Shown: positions 20,057-30,660, numbered from the stretch's first letter. The stretch: 64,000 nucleotides of DNA from Mycobacterium kiyosense (GCA_021654635.1 AP025179.1:806001-870000), one strand, 5' to 3'. Numbers and translations are program-made. The notes: generated from the sequence alone by a model not told the origin.

Positions 20057-20920
20057 GTGAGCGATGCAGCAATCCAGCGGGTAGGAGTGGTCGGGGCCGG
20101 GCAGATGGGTTCCGGGATCGCCGAGGTGTCGGTGCGGGCCGGTGTCGCGGTGACGGTGTTCGAGACCACCGACGCATTGATCACCGCAGGCCGCAACCGC
20201 ATCGTCAAGTCGCTGGAACGCGGCGTCAGCGCGGGCAAGGTCACCGAGCGCGAACGCGACCGCGCCCTGGACCTGCTGACCTTCACCACCGACCTCAGTG
20301 ACCTGGCCGACCGGCAACTGGTCATCGAGGCCATCATCGAAGACGAGTCGGTCAAGGCCGGCGTCTTCGCCGAGCTGGACCGGGTGATCACCGACCCCGA
20401 TGCGGTACTGGCGTCGAACACGTCGAGCATCCCGATCATGAAGCTCGCCGCCGCCACCGAGAACCCGAAGCGGGTGCTGGGCCTGCACTTCTTCAATCCG
20501 GTCCCGGTGCTGCCGCTGGTGGAGTTGGTCAGCACCCTGGTCACCGACGAAGGCGCCCTGGCCCGCACCGAGCAGTTCGCCAGCGGGGTGCTGGGCAAGC
20601 AGGTGGTGCGCTGCTCGGACCGTTCGGGCTTCGTGGTCAACGCCCTGCTGGTGCCCTACCTGCTGTCCGCCATCCGCATGGTGGAGGCGGGCTTCGCCAC
20701 CGTCGCGGACGTCGACAAGGCCGTTGTCGCGGGGCTGTCCCACCCGATGGGCCCGCTGCGGCTCTGCGACCTCGTCGGCCTGGACACCCTCAAGCTGATC
20801 GCGGACAAGCTCTACGAAGAATTCAAGGAGCCGCACTACGGAGCGCCGCCGCTACTGCTGCGGATGGTGGAGGCGGGAATGCTGGGCAAGAAATCCGGTC
20901 AGGGTTTCTATACCTACTGA
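20057..20920 (+). CDS. fadB2: 3-hydroxybutyryl-CoA dehydrogenase
   Basis: NAD(P)-dependent 3-hydroxyacyl-CoA dehydrogenase of 287 residues, oxidising 3-hydroxybutyryl-CoA in beta-oxidation. The Rossmann motif is GVVGAGQMGSG at the N-terminus; the catalytic His lies in GLHFFNPVPVLPLVE, and SDRSGFVVNALL and SHPMGPL are the C-terminal domain marks. The GTG at 20057 was preferred over ATG 20051 because GGAG (20047-20050) lies 6 bases before it and the length then fits Rv0468. It follows the aceA terminator and so has its own promoter. Confidence 0.93.
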   Translation: MSDAAIQRVGVVGAGQMGSGIAEVSVRAGVAVTVFETTDALITAGRNRIVKSLERGVSAGKVTERERDRALDLLTFTTDLSDLADRQLVIEAIIEDESVKAGVFAELDRVITDPDAVLASNTSSIPIMKLAAATENPKRVLGLHFFNPVPVLPLVELVSTLVTDEGALARTEQFASGVLGKQVVRCSDRSGFVVNALLVPYLLSAIRMVEAGFATVADVDKAVVAGLSHPMGPLRLCDLVGLDTLKLIADKLYEEFKEPHYGAPPLLLRMVEAGMLGKKSGQGFYTY

Positions 20921-20984
20921 AGCCGCGCAGGTCGGGCGCCGGCCTGTCCAGCCGAATGGGGTAATATTCCGGCGTTCAACATAG

Positions 20985-22457
<1,473 letters not shown>

Positions 22458-22485
22458 CGCACACCCTGCGGCAGGATGGGGGCGG

Positions 22486-23349
22486 CTACTTCACCAGCGT
22501 GAACTGGTCGACGTCGGTGTAGCCCTGGCGGAACAGCTTGGCGCATCCCGTCAAGTACTTCATGTACCGGTGGTAGACCTTCTCGGACTGGATCGCGATG
22601 GCCTTCTCCTGCTCGAGCTCCAGCGCCGCCGCCCAGGTCTCCAAGGTGCGCGCATAGTGCAGCTGCAACGACTGGATGCGCTGCACCTTGAAGCCGGCCG
22701 CCTCGCTGTACTCCTGGACCGTGGGAACCGTCGGCAGGTCACCACCGGGGAAGATCTCGGCCAGGATGAACTGGCTGAAATGCACGATTTCGCGAGTCAA
22801 CGGCAAGCCCTTGGCCCTGGCTTCGCGCATCGTCGGGCGCACGATGGTGTGTAGCAGCATGACGCCGTCGGTGGGCAGCACCTCGTACGCCAGCTTGAAG
22901 AAGCGCTTGTAGCGGTGGCGGCCGAAGTGCTCGAACGCGCCGATCGAGACGATGCGGTCGACGGGCTCGTGGAACTTCTCCCAGCCCTCCAGCAGCACCC
23001 GTCTGCTCCGGGGACTGTCCAGCTCGTCGAACGTCTGCTGCACATGGGCGGCCTGATTGGCCGACAAGGTCAGGCCGACGACGTTCACGTCGTACTTCTC
23101 CACGGCGCGGCGCATCGTGGCGCCCCAACCGCATCCGACGTCGAGCAACGTCATCCCGGGCTCGAGCCCAAGCTTGCCCAGGGCCAGGTCGATCTTGGCG
23201 AGCTGCGCCTCTTCCAGCGTCATGTCATCGCGCTCGAAGTAGGCGCAGCTGTAAGTCTGAGTGGGGTCGAGGAAGAGCCGGAAGAACTCGTCGGACAGAT
23301 CGTAATGCGCCTGCACGTTGCCGAAATGTGGCGTGAGCTGCACGGCCAT
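22486..23349 (-). CDS. pcaA: Proximal cyclopropane mycolic acid synthase PcaA
   Basis: SAM-dependent cyclopropane synthase of 287 residues that forms the proximal cyclopropane ring of alpha-mycolates. The SAM site is LLDVGCGWGATMRRA; further marks are GAFEHFGRHRY, LLHTIVRPT and the ending TGCAKLFRQGYTDVDQF. It is nearly identical to recalled M. tuberculosis PcaA (Rv0470c) over most of its length and distinct from CmaA2 and UmaA in this window. It is preceded by a 148-base spacer after the TetR gene, on the same strand. Confidence 0.95.
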   Translation of the reverse strand: MAVQLTPHFGNVQAHYDLSDEFFRLFLDPTQTYSCAYFERDDMTLEEAQLAKIDLALGKLGLEPGMTLLDVGCGWGATMRRAVEKYDVNVVGLTLSANQAAHVQQTFDELDSPRSRRVLLEGWEKFHEPVDRIVSIGAFEHFGRHRYKRFFKLAYEVLPTDGVMLLHTIVRPTMREARAKGLPLTREIVHFSQFILAEIFPGGDLPTVPTVQEYSEAAGFKVQRIQSLQLHYARTLETWAAALELEQEKAIAIQSEKVYHRYMKYLTGCAKLFRQGYTDVDQFTLVK

Positions 23350-23497
23350 CCGATTTTCTGCCTTTCACTCGGTGGGCGGTGCCGGACGATCCTGACGGCA
23401 TCGCAGGCACCACTGCCGACGCACCCCATGCATGCTAGCCGTTGTGACTGGGCGCGGTCGCCGGTCGTTCCGCCGCCCAGCCGGTGATCCGGAGTGC

Positions 23498-24227
23498 TTA
23501 CTGCGGATTCGCGTCCCCGTCGAGCTGATTCCAGGCCGGCACGATCGGCGAGGGGATGCGGCTCGGCCCGGAATTTCTCCAGCGATCCGCCGGCCTCGAC
23601 AATGCCGCACAACGCGCTCCAGCTCAGCATGGTCAGGTAGTCGATCAGCTCGTCGCTGCTCATCCGCGGGTCCGACATCCACGAGTGGGTGGCCAGCTGC
23701 ACTACTCCGCCGACGATCAGGTACGCCCACGGTTCCACGCCGCCGGTGTCCATTCCGACTTCCCGCATCCGCCGCCGCAGCATCACCGCGATCATGCGGG
23801 CGATGATCCGTTCGGAGTCGGCGATCACCTTGCTCTTGCTGCCCGAGCTGTTGGCCATCACGAACCCGTACGGTTCGGGTTCGGCCGCCATCGTTTCGAC
23901 GTAGACTCGGATGACTTCGCGGGTCAGGTCGTAGCCGTCCAGGTTCGACGACAATGCCGCCGCCATGTTGGGAATCAGGGTGGTCTGCGCGAAGCGCATC
24001 ATCACGGCCGTCGTCAGGTCATTCTTGTCGACGAAGTAGCGGTAGAGCACCGTCTTGGACACCCCGATCTCGGCGGCGATCTCGTCCATGCTCAGAAAGC
24101 GGCTCTGTCGGCGGATCGCCTCGATGGTGCCGTCTACCAATTCATTGCGCCGGTCCACCTTGTGCTGGTGCCAGCGCCGTTTGCGACCGTCGGTCTTGGG
24201 GATGCGAGCCGGAATGAGCTGAGCCAC
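23498..24227 (-). CDS. TetR-family regulator (Rv0472c-like), 3' end probably frameshifted
   Basis: Regulator with an N-terminal TetR helix-turn-helix (FLSMDEIAAEIGVSKTVLYR) and a C-terminal ligand-binding domain. The GTG at 24227 (AQLIPARIPKTDGRKRR) is the likely start. As read, the frame passes the expected end and continues to 23220, inside pcaA, which is implausible. Dropping one base in the GGGG run at 23552-23555 gives SPIVPAWNQL and a stop at 23498, about 242 residues, like recalled Rv0472c. It faces the DUF445 gene across 189 bases and may control it or pcaA; this is inference. Confidence 0.8.
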
Positions 24228-24376
24228 TTTCGCCGATTTCCATTCGTCCAGACGCACCGATGATACGGCGTGGGACCGCCCGGCAAGCGGGATGTGCCGA
24301 CGGGTGTGAGGGCTCCGACCAGTGTGGGTAACACTAACCGGTGGCGGCGATGGCGGATGATGATGTTGTGGTGACA

Positions 24377-24422
24377 CAGGATCGAACGGTGCGATGACGC
24401 AGGATCGAACGGTGCGATGACG
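24377..24422. repeat. 23-bp perfect tandem duplication before the DUF445 gene
   Basis: Two adjacent identical 23-base copies (24377-24399 and 24400-24422), each starting CAGGATCGAACGG. Each copy carries GCGATGACG; the second ATG (24417) is the start of the next gene and the first (24394) opens an eight-codon frame that ends on TGA at 24418-24420, overlapping that start. Confidence 0.85.
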
Positions 24423-25781
24423 CACAGGGTTGACGGAGCGGGCGCGCACCCTGGGCGGGGTGCGGACGCGCAGCCGGTCGCGAGCCGCCCGACCGGCACG
24501 TCTTTTGCCGAATCGTTCGCCGGGGCCGACCCCGGGGCCGACGCCGAACGCCGCACCGCGCTGCGCCGGATGAAAGCGGTGGCGCTGGGTTTCCTGGTCG
24601 GCGCTACCGTCGTCTTTCTCGTCTGCCGCTGGGCCAACATGCACGGGACGGCTCCGGCGTGGGTCGGCTACGTGGGCGCGGCGGCCGAGGCGGGGATGGT
24701 GGGTGCCCTGGCGGACTGGTTCGCGGTGACGGCACTGTTCAAGCACCCGCTGGGCATTCCGATCCCGCACACCGCGATCATCAAGCGCAAGAAAGATCAG
24801 CTCGGGGAGGGGCTGGGCACCTTCGTGCGGGAGAATTTCCTGTCGCCGGAGGTGGTGGAGACCAAGCTGCGCGACGCGCAGGTGCCGAGCCGGCTGGGCA
24901 AGTGGCTCGCCGAACCCGCGCACGCCCAGCGGGTGGCCGCGGAGACGGCGACGGTGCTGCGGGTGCTGGTGGAGTTGCTGCGCGACGAGGACGTCCAGCA
25001 GGTGATCGACCGGATGATCGTGCGGCGCATCGCCGAACCGCAGTGGGGTCCGCCGGTGGGCCGGGTGTTGCAGACGCTGCTGGCCGAGAACCGACAGGAA
25101 GCGCTGATTCAGCTGCTGGCCGACCGGGCATTCCAGTGGTCGCTGAACGCCGGCGTGGTGATCCAGCGGGTGGTGGAGCGCGACTCGCCGACGTGGTCGC
25201 CGCGGTTCGTCGACCATCTCGTGGGCGATCGCATCCACCGTGAGCTGATGGATTTCACCGACAAGGTCCGGCGCAACCCCGACCACGAGCTGCGTCGGTC
25301 GGCGACCCGGTTCCTGTTCGAATTCGCCGACGACCTGCAGAACGACCCGGACACCATCGCGCGGGCCGACGCGGTCAAAGAGCAGCTGATGGCGCGCGAA
25401 GAGGTGGCCAACGCGGCCAAGACGGCGTGGGCGACGCTCAAACGTCTGGTGCTCGAGGGCGTCGACGACCCGTCCAGCGCGCTGCGCACCCGGGTTGCCG
25501 ACGCGGTGATCCGGATCGGGGAATCGTTACGCGACGACGCCGATCTTCGCGACAAGGTGGACGGTTGGATGGTTCGTGCGGCCCAACACCTGGTCTCCCA
25601 ATATGGGGTGGAGATCACAGCGATCATTACCGAGACGATCGAGCGCTGGGACGCCGCGGAAGCCAGCCGCCGCATCGAGCTCCATGTGGGCCGTGACCTG
25701 CAATTTATCCGGATCAACGGGACGGTCGTGGGGTCGCTGGCGGGGCTGGTGATCTACACGGTGGCGCAACTGCTGTTCTGA
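24417..25781 (+). CDS. DUF445 membrane protein (Rv0473-like)
   Basis: A 454-residue protein of the DUF445 (YjiN-like) family. After a disordered 45-residue N-terminus come two hydrophobic segments (MKAVALGFLVGATVVFLVC and EAGMVGALADWFAVTALF), then a long helical cytoplasmic or periplasmic region with repeated amphipathic helices, and a final hydrophobic segment (GSLAGLVIYTVAQLLF). The function is unknown in all members I can recall. The start lies within the second copy of a tandem duplication, so the exact start is not certain. Confidence 0.85.
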   Translation: MTHRVDGAGAHPGRGADAQPVASRPTGTSFAESFAGADPGADAERRTALRRMKAVALGFLVGATVVFLVCRWANMHGTAPAWVGYVGAAAEAGMVGALADWFAVTALFKHPLGIPIPHTAIIKRKKDQLGEGLGTFVRENFLSPEVVETKLRDAQVPSRLGKWLAEPAHAQRVAAETATVLRVLVELLRDEDVQQVIDRMIVRRIAEPQWGPPVGRVLQTLLAENRQEALIQLLADRAFQWSLNAGVVIQRVVERDSPTWSPRFVDHLVGDRIHRELMDFTDKVRRNPDHELRRSATRFLFEFADDLQNDPDTIARADAVKEQLMAREEVANAAKTAWATLKRLVLEGVDDPSSALRTRVADAVIRIGESLRDDADLRDKVDGWMVRAAQHLVSQYGVEITAIITETIERWDAAEASRRIELHVGRDLQFIRINGTVVGSLAGLVIYTVAQLLF

Positions 25782-25797
25782 GGGAGGCGTCACAAGC

Positions 25798-25813
25798 GCT
25801 TGCAAAAGCAAGC
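25798..25813. promoter_or_regulatory. Inverted repeat upstream of the XRE regulator
   Basis: GCTTGC (25798-25803) and GCAAGC (25808-25813) form a perfect 6-bp dyad around AAAA, 56 bases before the regulator start, with another AAGCAAAC at about 25837. It could be its own operator or a weak terminator for the upstream gene. Confidence 0.4.
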
Positions 25814-25869
25814 ACACGTTCGTACCCTGGTGGTCGTAAGCAAACACCCGACGCTGGGAGTAGCAACTG

Positions 25870-26289
25870 ATGTCGCCGGAGGAAAAGCTGGGCGCCAAGG
25901 TGTCCACAAAAGCCTCTGACGTGGCCTCCGACATCGGCAGCTTCATCCGGTCGCAGCGCGAGCTGGCCCAGGTCTCGATGCGGCAGCTTGCCGAACGGTC
26001 CGGTGTCAGCAACCCATACCTGAGCCAGGTGGAGCGGGGACTGCGCAAGCCGTCCGCGGACGTGCTGGCGCAGATCGCGAAGGCGTTGCGGGTGTCCGCG
26101 CAGATCCTCTACGTGCGTGCGGGGATGCTCGAGCCCAGCGAGACCAGCCAGGTACGGGACGCCATCGTCACCGACACGGCCATCACCGAGCGTCAAAAGC
26201 AGGTTCTGCTGGACACCTACGCATCGTTCGTCCAGGAGAACGAAGCTGACCGTGAGGAGTGTCCCATCGAACCCGGCAGAGAAGCTTGA
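25870..26289 (+). CDS. XRE-family transcriptional regulator (Rv0474-like)
   Basis: A 139-residue DNA-binding protein. The helix-turn-helix covers about residues 24-80 (IRSQRELAQVSMRQLAERSG then SNPYLSQVERGLRKPSADV). The C-terminal tail is helical and acidic, without a recognised ligand domain. It lies 310 bases upstream of hbhA in the same direction and is the natural candidate regulator of hbhA, but no direct evidence is visible. The start ATG 25870 follows GGGAGTAGCAACTG. Confidence 0.88.
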   Translation: MSPEEKLGAKVSTKASDVASDIGSFIRSQRELAQVSMRQLAERSGVSNPYLSQVERGLRKPSADVLAQIAKALRVSAQILYVRAGMLEPSETSQVRDAIVTDTAITERQKQVLLDTYASFVQENEADREECPIEPGREA

Positions 26290-26599
26290 TCCACCCCCTA
26301 GCGCCGACGCCGGCCTTGTGTCCGCACCGGACACCACCCCGGGTCCATCCGCCGGCCGCCGATCTACCCGGCCGCGGCGACGACATCTCAATAGTCCCCT
26401 ACCGCAAGTCCCTTATCGCACCCCGCCCGCCGACCCGACCAACCAGGAGGTTCCCGCCAGCAGCGTGCCGAGCAGGCCACGTCAATCCGCGGGTCTTGAC
26501 CGCCCCTCAGCCCTCCTGACCGAAGGAGCCGCCGCTTGCACCAACTTCGCAAATTGCAGGTAGTAATCCCGATATCGAAAACAATGAGAGGAAACATCA
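26290..26599 (+). promoter_or_regulatory. hbhA upstream region, 310 bases
   Basis: It holds no convincing gene. Near the hbhA end it carries TTCGCAAATTGC (26546-26557, with the small dyad GCAA-A-TTGC), a possible -10 GATATC about 20 bases before the start codon, and the ribosome-binding site GAGAGGA (26586-26592) 7 bases before ATG 26600. Confidence 0.45.
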
Positions 26600-27247
26600 A
26601 TGGCTGACAACACCAACATCGAGGAGCTCAAGGCCCCGCTGCTGGCCGCACTGGGCGCCGCCGACCTGGCCCTGGCCACCGTGAACGACCTGATCGCCAA
26701 CCTGCGCGACCGTGCCGAGGAGACCCGCACCGACACCCGCAGCCGAGTCGAGGAGACGCGCAGCAGCCTGCGTGAGCGTGCCGAGGAGAGCCGTGCCCGG
26801 CTGAGCAAGCTGCAGGAGGACCTGCCCGAGCAGCTGACCGAGCTGCGCGAGCGCTTCACCTCCGAGGAGCTGCGCAAGGCGGCCGAGGGCTACCTCGAGG
26901 CCGCCACCACCCGCTACAACGAGCTGGTCGAGCGCGGCGAGGCCGCCTTGGAGCGGCTGCGCAGCCAGTCCGCGTTCGAGGACGCGTCGGCGCGTGCCGA
27001 GGGCTACGTGGACCAGGCCGTCGAGCTGACCCAGGAGGCGCTGGGCACCGTGGCGTCGCAGACCCGCGCCGTCGGCGAGCGCGCCGCCAAGCTGGTCGGC
27101 ATCGAGCTGCCCAAGAAGGCCGAGGAGACCGCCGCGGCGGCGCAGAAGACCGTCGCCAAGAAGGCCGCTCCGGCCAAGAAGGCCGCCCCCGCCAAGAAGG
27201 CGCCGGCCGCCAAGAAGGCCCCGGCCAAGAAGGTCACCCAGAAGTAG
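26600..27247 (+). CDS. hbhA: Heparin-binding haemagglutinin HbhA
   Basis: Surface adhesin that binds sulfated glycans on epithelial cells through its C-terminal Lys/Ala/Pro repeats. 215 residues: N-terminal helix (1-30), long Arg/Glu-rich coiled coil (about 35-110), middle helix and a Lys-rich tail from about 180 with repeated KKAAPA and KKAPA units. In the coiled coil, [20 protein letters not shown] looks like an extra 11-residue copy compared with recalled M. tuberculosis HbhA (199 residues). The lysines are methylated in known HbhA. No signal peptide is present, as in the family. Confidence 0.95.
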   Translation: MADNTNIEELKAPLLAALGAADLALATVNDLIANLRDRAEETRTDTRSRVEETRSSLRERAEESRARLSKLQEDLPEQLTELRERFTSEELRKAAEGYLEAATTRYNELVERGEAALERLRSQSAFEDASARAEGYVDQAVELTQEALGTVASQTRAVGERAAKLVGIELPKKAEETAAAAQKTVAKKAAPAKKAAPAKKAPAAKKAPAKKVTQK

Positions 27248-27276
27248 TCGCGGCTCCCCGCCGCACCAAGTGACGA

Positions 27277-27324
27277 TCGACTCCGGGCCGCCCCGGGACA
27301 CTCCCGCGGGCGGCTCGGAGTCGA
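27277..27324 (+). terminator. Strong hairpin after hbhA
   Basis: The arm TCGACTCCGGGCCGCCC (27277-27293) pairs with GGGCGGCTCGGAGTCGA (27308-27324): 17 base pairs with one G-U, and a 14-base loop. It lies 29 bases after the hbhA stop and should end its transcript. Confidence 0.75.
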
Positions 27325-27344
27325 CGTTTCTGCGCAGCCCCGCC

Positions 27345-27357
27345 TAGTCTTAGGGGC
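27345..27357 (+). promoter_or_regulatory. -10 box of the Rv0476-like gene, probably leaderless
   Basis: TAGTCT at 27345-27350 lies 7 bases before the GTG at 27358, and no ribosome-binding site precedes that codon. This supports a leaderless transcript and decides the start at 27358 against the later GTG (27367) and ATG (27376). Confidence 0.5.
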
Positions 27358-27642
27358 GTGCACGTAGTGAACGCCGTCATGGTCGTCTTGCAGATCGCCC
27401 TCACCCTGATGGCGGTGTACGCGTTCGTGCATGCCGCGATGCAACGAGCCGACGCCTACACCGCAGCCGAAAAGCTGACCAAGCCGGTCTGGTTGCTGAT
27501 CCTCGGCGGCGCGGTGGCCCTGACATCGGTCCTGGCCTTCGTGTTCCAGATCATGGGACTGGCGGTGGCCGCGGTGGCGGCCGGCGTCTATCTGGTCGAC
27601 GTGCGGCCCAAGCTGCTCGAAGTGCAGGGCAAGTCCCGCTAG
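27358..27642 (+). CDS. Small membrane protein (Rv0476-like)
   Basis: A 94-residue protein with three hydrophobic segments and the conserved core [21 protein letters not shown], ending [18 protein letters not shown]. It is found next to hbhA in mycobacteria. DUF2516 is the probable family from memory. It lies 3 bases before the next secreted-protein gene, with deoC following, so the three form an operon. The function is unknown. Confidence 0.83.
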   Translation: MHVVNAVMVVLQIALTLMAVYAFVHAAMQRADAYTAAEKLTKPVWLLILGGAVALTSVLAFVFQIMGLAVAAVAAGVYLVDVRPKLLEVQGKSR

Positions 27643-27645
27643 CGG

Positions 27646-28077
27646 ATGAAGCTTCTGCTGTGCGCGCCGGTAGCGGCGTTGGTTGCGCTGCTGGGCGCGG
27701 CGCCCGCGCCCGCCGACCCGGGGACGGCGGACACCGTCGGTGTGTCTCGTCAGCCGCCGTTCGTCGACCACACCGAATGGGTGTACTGGGGCCGGCTGCC
27801 CAGTCTGCGCGTGTATCCCACACCGGCGGCGCGCGCCGTATCCCGGGACACGGGAACCCAGGGTGCCGCTGAGGAGGCCTGGGCGGAGGTGCTGGCACGA
27901 TCTCCCGACGCCCACACCCCCGGTATGTGGGAGCAGTTCCTCTGTCATTGGCGCTTCGCCGAGTTCGCCCGACCCGGCAAGACCAGCTGGAACCTGGAAC
28001 CGTGGCGGCCCGTGGTGGACGATGCGCAGATGATCGCGGCCTCGTGCAACCCCGGCGGCCCGGAGGAGACGTTCTGA
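27646..28077 (+). CDS. Secreted protein (Rv0477-like, DUF2599-type)
   Basis: A 143-residue exported protein with a signal peptide ([20 protein letters not shown], cleavage near APADP). The mature part contains the conserved [18 protein letters not shown] and [28 protein letters not shown], with two Cys that may pair. The DUF2599 assignment is from memory. The ATG at 27646 is 3 bases after the preceding gene, and the stop overlaps the deoC ATG (TGATG). The function is not known. Confidence 0.82.
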   Translation: MKLLLCAPVAALVALLGAAPAPADPGTADTVGVSRQPPFVDHTEWVYWGRLPSLRVYPTPAARAVSRDTGTQGAAEEAWAEVLARSPDAHTPGMWEQFLCHWRFAEFARPGKTSWNLEPWRPVVDDAQMIAASCNPGGPEETF

Positions 28078-28754
28078 TGCCCACGAACCTGACCCGCAGC
28101 CGGCTGGCCGCCCTGGTCGACCACACCCTGCTCAAACCCGAAGCCACCCGCGCCGAAGTGGCGGCACTGGTCGCCGAAGGCGCCGAACTCGGCGTCTACG
28201 CCGTCTGCGTCTCGCCGTCGATGGTGCCGGCCGCGGCAACCGTCGCCGAGGTGCGCATCGCCGCCGTGGCCGGATTCCCGTCCGGCAAACACCTACCCGA
28301 GATCAAGGCGCGAGAAGCGGCTGCCGCGCTGGCCGCCGGCGCCGCCGAGATCGACATGGTCATCGACGTCGGTGCGGCGCTGGCCGGCGACTTCGCAGCC
28401 GTGCAGGCCGACATCGCGGCGGTGCGCGAGGCGACCGGCGGCTCCGTGCTGAAGGTGATCGTGGAGTCGGCTGTGCTGCTGGGGCAGGGCGACGAGCACA
28501 CGCTGACCGCGGTATGCCGTGCCGCCGAAGACGCCGGAGCCGACTTCGTCAAGACTTCGACCGGGTTCCACCCGGCCGGCGGGGCCAGCGTGCGCGCCGT
28601 GGAGCTGATGAGCGCCACGGTGGGCGGCCGGCTGGGGGTCAAGGCCAGCGGCGGCATCCGCACCGCGGCCGACGCGATCGCCATGATCGACGCCGGCGCC
28701 ACCCGGCTGGGCCTGTCCGGCACCCGAGCCGTGCTGGACGGCCTCGACAGCTGA
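28077..28754 (+). CDS. deoC: Deoxyribose-phosphate aldolase
   Basis: Class I aldolase that splits 2-deoxyribose-5-phosphate to glyceraldehyde-3-phosphate and acetaldehyde in nucleoside catabolism. 225 residues; TIM barrel with Asp93/Asp97 ([10 protein letters not shown]), the Schiff-base Lys159 in FVKTSTGF and the second catalytic Lys189 in GVKASGGIR. The ATG shares a base with the stop of the secreted-protein gene (TGATG). It is convergent with the DUF2993 gene, 11 bases away. Confidence 0.95.
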   Translation: MPTNLTRSRLAALVDHTLLKPEATRAEVAALVAEGAELGVYAVCVSPSMVPAAATVAEVRIAAVAGFPSGKHLPEIKAREAAAALAAGAAEIDMVIDVGAALAGDFAAVQADIAAVREATGGSVLKVIVESAVLLGQGDEHTLTAVCRAAEDAGADFVKTSTGFHPAGGASVRAVELMSATVGGRLGVKASGGIRTAADAIAMIDAGATRLGLSGTRAVLDGLDS

Positions 28755-28765
28755 GTGCGTTCAGC

Positions 28766-29815
28766 TCACAGGTCGGCGAAGCAGGGATCGGTCTGACCGG
28801 CCGGGATGGTCGCGTTGCGGGAGGAGAAGTGGCCGACCACGCCGCTGTCGGTGACCTGCACGCTGTCCGCCTGAATGCCCAACGGCAGTTTCTTGTTCAG
28901 GCTCGTCGTGTAGTCGTCGAGCGACGATTGGATCAACTCCCGGGGCAGCTTGCCGAACAGCGTGTTGAACGTGACTATCTGCAGCTTGAGGGTGCCGTTG
29001 ACCACCGACGGTTTGGCGACGATGTCGTTGACCATGCCCTTCAACTCCACGGTGTTGTCCTTGGGGTGGGTGGTCACGCTGGACGTCACGAAGTCACCCA
29101 CGACCGGGATCGAGTTCTGCACCGTCTGTCTGATGCCGTCGGTGCTCCAGGTGACGGTGGCGTCGATCGCGCCGATGGTGCCTTTGGAGTCGGCGGTGTT
29201 GTCGAGCTTGATATCGGAGATGTTGAGCTGCAGCTTCATCCCTTTGGCGTCGCGCAGGTTGTTGCCGGCCGTCTCGATGCTGATGTTGGTGTAGTGATCG
29301 GTGATCACCTGCCAGGTCACCAGCGGCGTTACCCCGAACTTCGCGGTGGCCTGGTCCTGGGCGACGCACGCCGTGGCGGCCGCGATCTTGTTGGTCGCCT
29401 TGTTGCGGATGTAGAGCTCGACGCCGATCGCGGCGGACACCAGCAAGGCGAGCACGATGACCAGGATCAACACCACGTAGGACGCAGCGAACCCGAAGAT
29501 GCGCCGCCGCTTGCGCGTCTCGTCCTGGTCCTTCGGCGTGGTCAGCGGCGTCGTCGCAGCGCCGGGCTGTTTGGGCGGCGCTTGGTCGGCGCCCCGCTGG
29601 GTGTAGGCGCCGGCCGCGGTCGGTGGCTGCGCGGGCTGCGTCGGCTGCCCGGGCGGCGGCTGACCGGCGCCCGGCTGCTGCGGGCGGCCCGATCCGGGCC
29701 GCAACTGCTCGGTGGGACTTTCACCGGGCGCCGGAGGCCGGCCGAGTGGGCTCTGGTTGCCGGGACCGGGACGCCCCCACCGGGGGTCATTCGGTGGGCC
29801 TTGCGGGGTGGTCAC
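28766..29815 (-). CDS. Pro-rich membrane-anchored DUF2993 protein (Rv0479c-like)
   Basis: A 349-residue protein: a Pro/Gly/Gln-rich cytoplasmic N-terminus (1-105), one membrane anchor (about 107-133) and an extracytoplasmic DUF2993 (LmeA-like) domain, a lipid-binding fold linked in mycobacteria to lipoglycan maturation. The domain marks are the beta-rich repeats around LKGMVNDIVAKPSVVNGTLK and KLPLGIQADSVQVTDSG. The GTG start (29813-29815) overlaps the end of the nitrilase-like gene by 4 bases, so the two are coupled. The specific role is unknown. Confidence 0.85.
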   Translation of the reverse strand: MTTPQGPPNDPRWGRPGPGNQSPLGRPPAPGESPTEQLRPGSGRPQQPGAGQPPPGQPTQPAQPPTAAGAYTQRGADQAPPKQPGAATTPLTTPKDQDETRKRRRIFGFAASYVVLILVIVLALLVSAAIGVELYIRNKATNKIAAATACVAQDQATAKFGVTPLVTWQVITDHYTNISIETAGNNLRDAKGMKLQLNISDIKLDNTADSKGTIGAIDATVTWSTDGIRQTVQNSIPVVGDFVTSSVTTHPKDNTVELKGMVNDIVAKPSVVNGTLKLQIVTFNTLFGKLPRELIQSSLDDYTTSLNKKLPLGIQADSVQVTDSGVVGHFSSRNATIPAGQTDPCFADL

Positions 29816-30660
29816 TCTCGAGATTCTGCCTTATCAATTCGGAGAAAGCTCGAGCGGTTACGCAGCACCGCGATGTTGTCCCGGGCCGCGGCCACCTTGT
29901 CGAGGTCGACGTCGGCGATCACCAGCTCGGGCTGTGCGCCCGCGGCCGCCACCACCTCGCCGAACGGGGAGGCCACCAGGCTCCCGCCGACACCGGTGGG
30001 GGCCCGGGAGTCGCTGATCTTGCCGCCCGGGTCGGCCTGGCCGGCGGCGGCGACGTAACAGCTGGAATCCACCGCCCGGGCGCGGGCCAGCAGCGTCCAC
30101 TGCTCGAGTTTGCCCGGGCCCGAACCCCAGGACGCGCACACCGCGATCAGCTGGGCGCCGCGGTCGGCGAGCTCGGTGTACAGCGCAGGGAACCGGACGT
30201 CGTAGCACGTCGTCAACCCCACCCCGACGCCGTCGACGGTTACGACCACCGGTTCACGGCCCGGCGCGACGGTGCGCGACTCGGTGAAGCCGAACGCGTC
30301 GTAGAGGTGGATCTTGTCGTAGCGGGTGAGTGGCTGGTCGCCGGGGCCGGCCGCGATCAGCGTGTTCGTCACGCGCCCGTCGCCGGCCGGGGCGAACATG
30401 CCGGCGATGACGGTGACGCCGGCGTCGGCCGCGATCCGGCGGACACCGTCGGCCCAGGGCCCGTCGACCGGCTCGGCAATCGGACCGAGCGGAACCCCGA
30501 AGCGGCACATGGTCGCTTCGGGGAACACCACCAGCTTCGCCCCGGCAGCGGCGGCCCGCTCCGCGTACTCGCGCACCAGCTGCAGGTTTGCCGACGGATC
30601 GGTGCCACTGAGGATCTGCGCCAGGGCGATGCGCAGCGGGACGGAGCGCGGCTCAGGCAT
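29812..30660 (-). CDS. Carbon-nitrogen hydrolase (nitrilase/Nit-type amidase, Rv0480c-like)
   Basis: A 282-residue nitrilase-superfamily amidase. The catalytic triad is visible as Glu in VVFPEATMCRF, Lys in RYDKIHLYDAF and Cys in GLTTCYDVRFP. The arrangement matches the Nit/omega-amidase branch, which hydrolyses small amides such as damaged glutathione or alpha-keto acid amides. It overlaps the DUF2505 gene upstream by 8 bases and the DUF2993 gene downstream by 4, giving a three-gene operon read to the left. Confidence 0.9.
   Translation of the reverse strand: MPEPRSVPLRIALAQILSGTDPSANLQLVREYAERAAAAGAKLVVFPEATMCRFGVPLGPIAEPVDGPWADGVRRIAADAGVTVIAGMFAPAGDGRVTNTLIAAGPGDQPLTRYDKIHLYDAFGFTESRTVAPGREPVVVTVDGVGVGLTTCYDVRFPALYTELADRGAQLIAVCASWGSGPGKLEQWTLLARARAVDSSCYVAAAGQADPGGKISDSRAPTGVGGSLVASPFGEVVAAAGAQPELVIADVDLDKVAAARDNIAVLRNRSSFLRIDKAESRE

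Noticed and set aside
23432..23806. Possible plus-strand gene in the TetR-pcaA spacer
   Set aside because: It is mostly opposite the TetR coding region and is Arg/Ser-rich; no support beyond the open frame.
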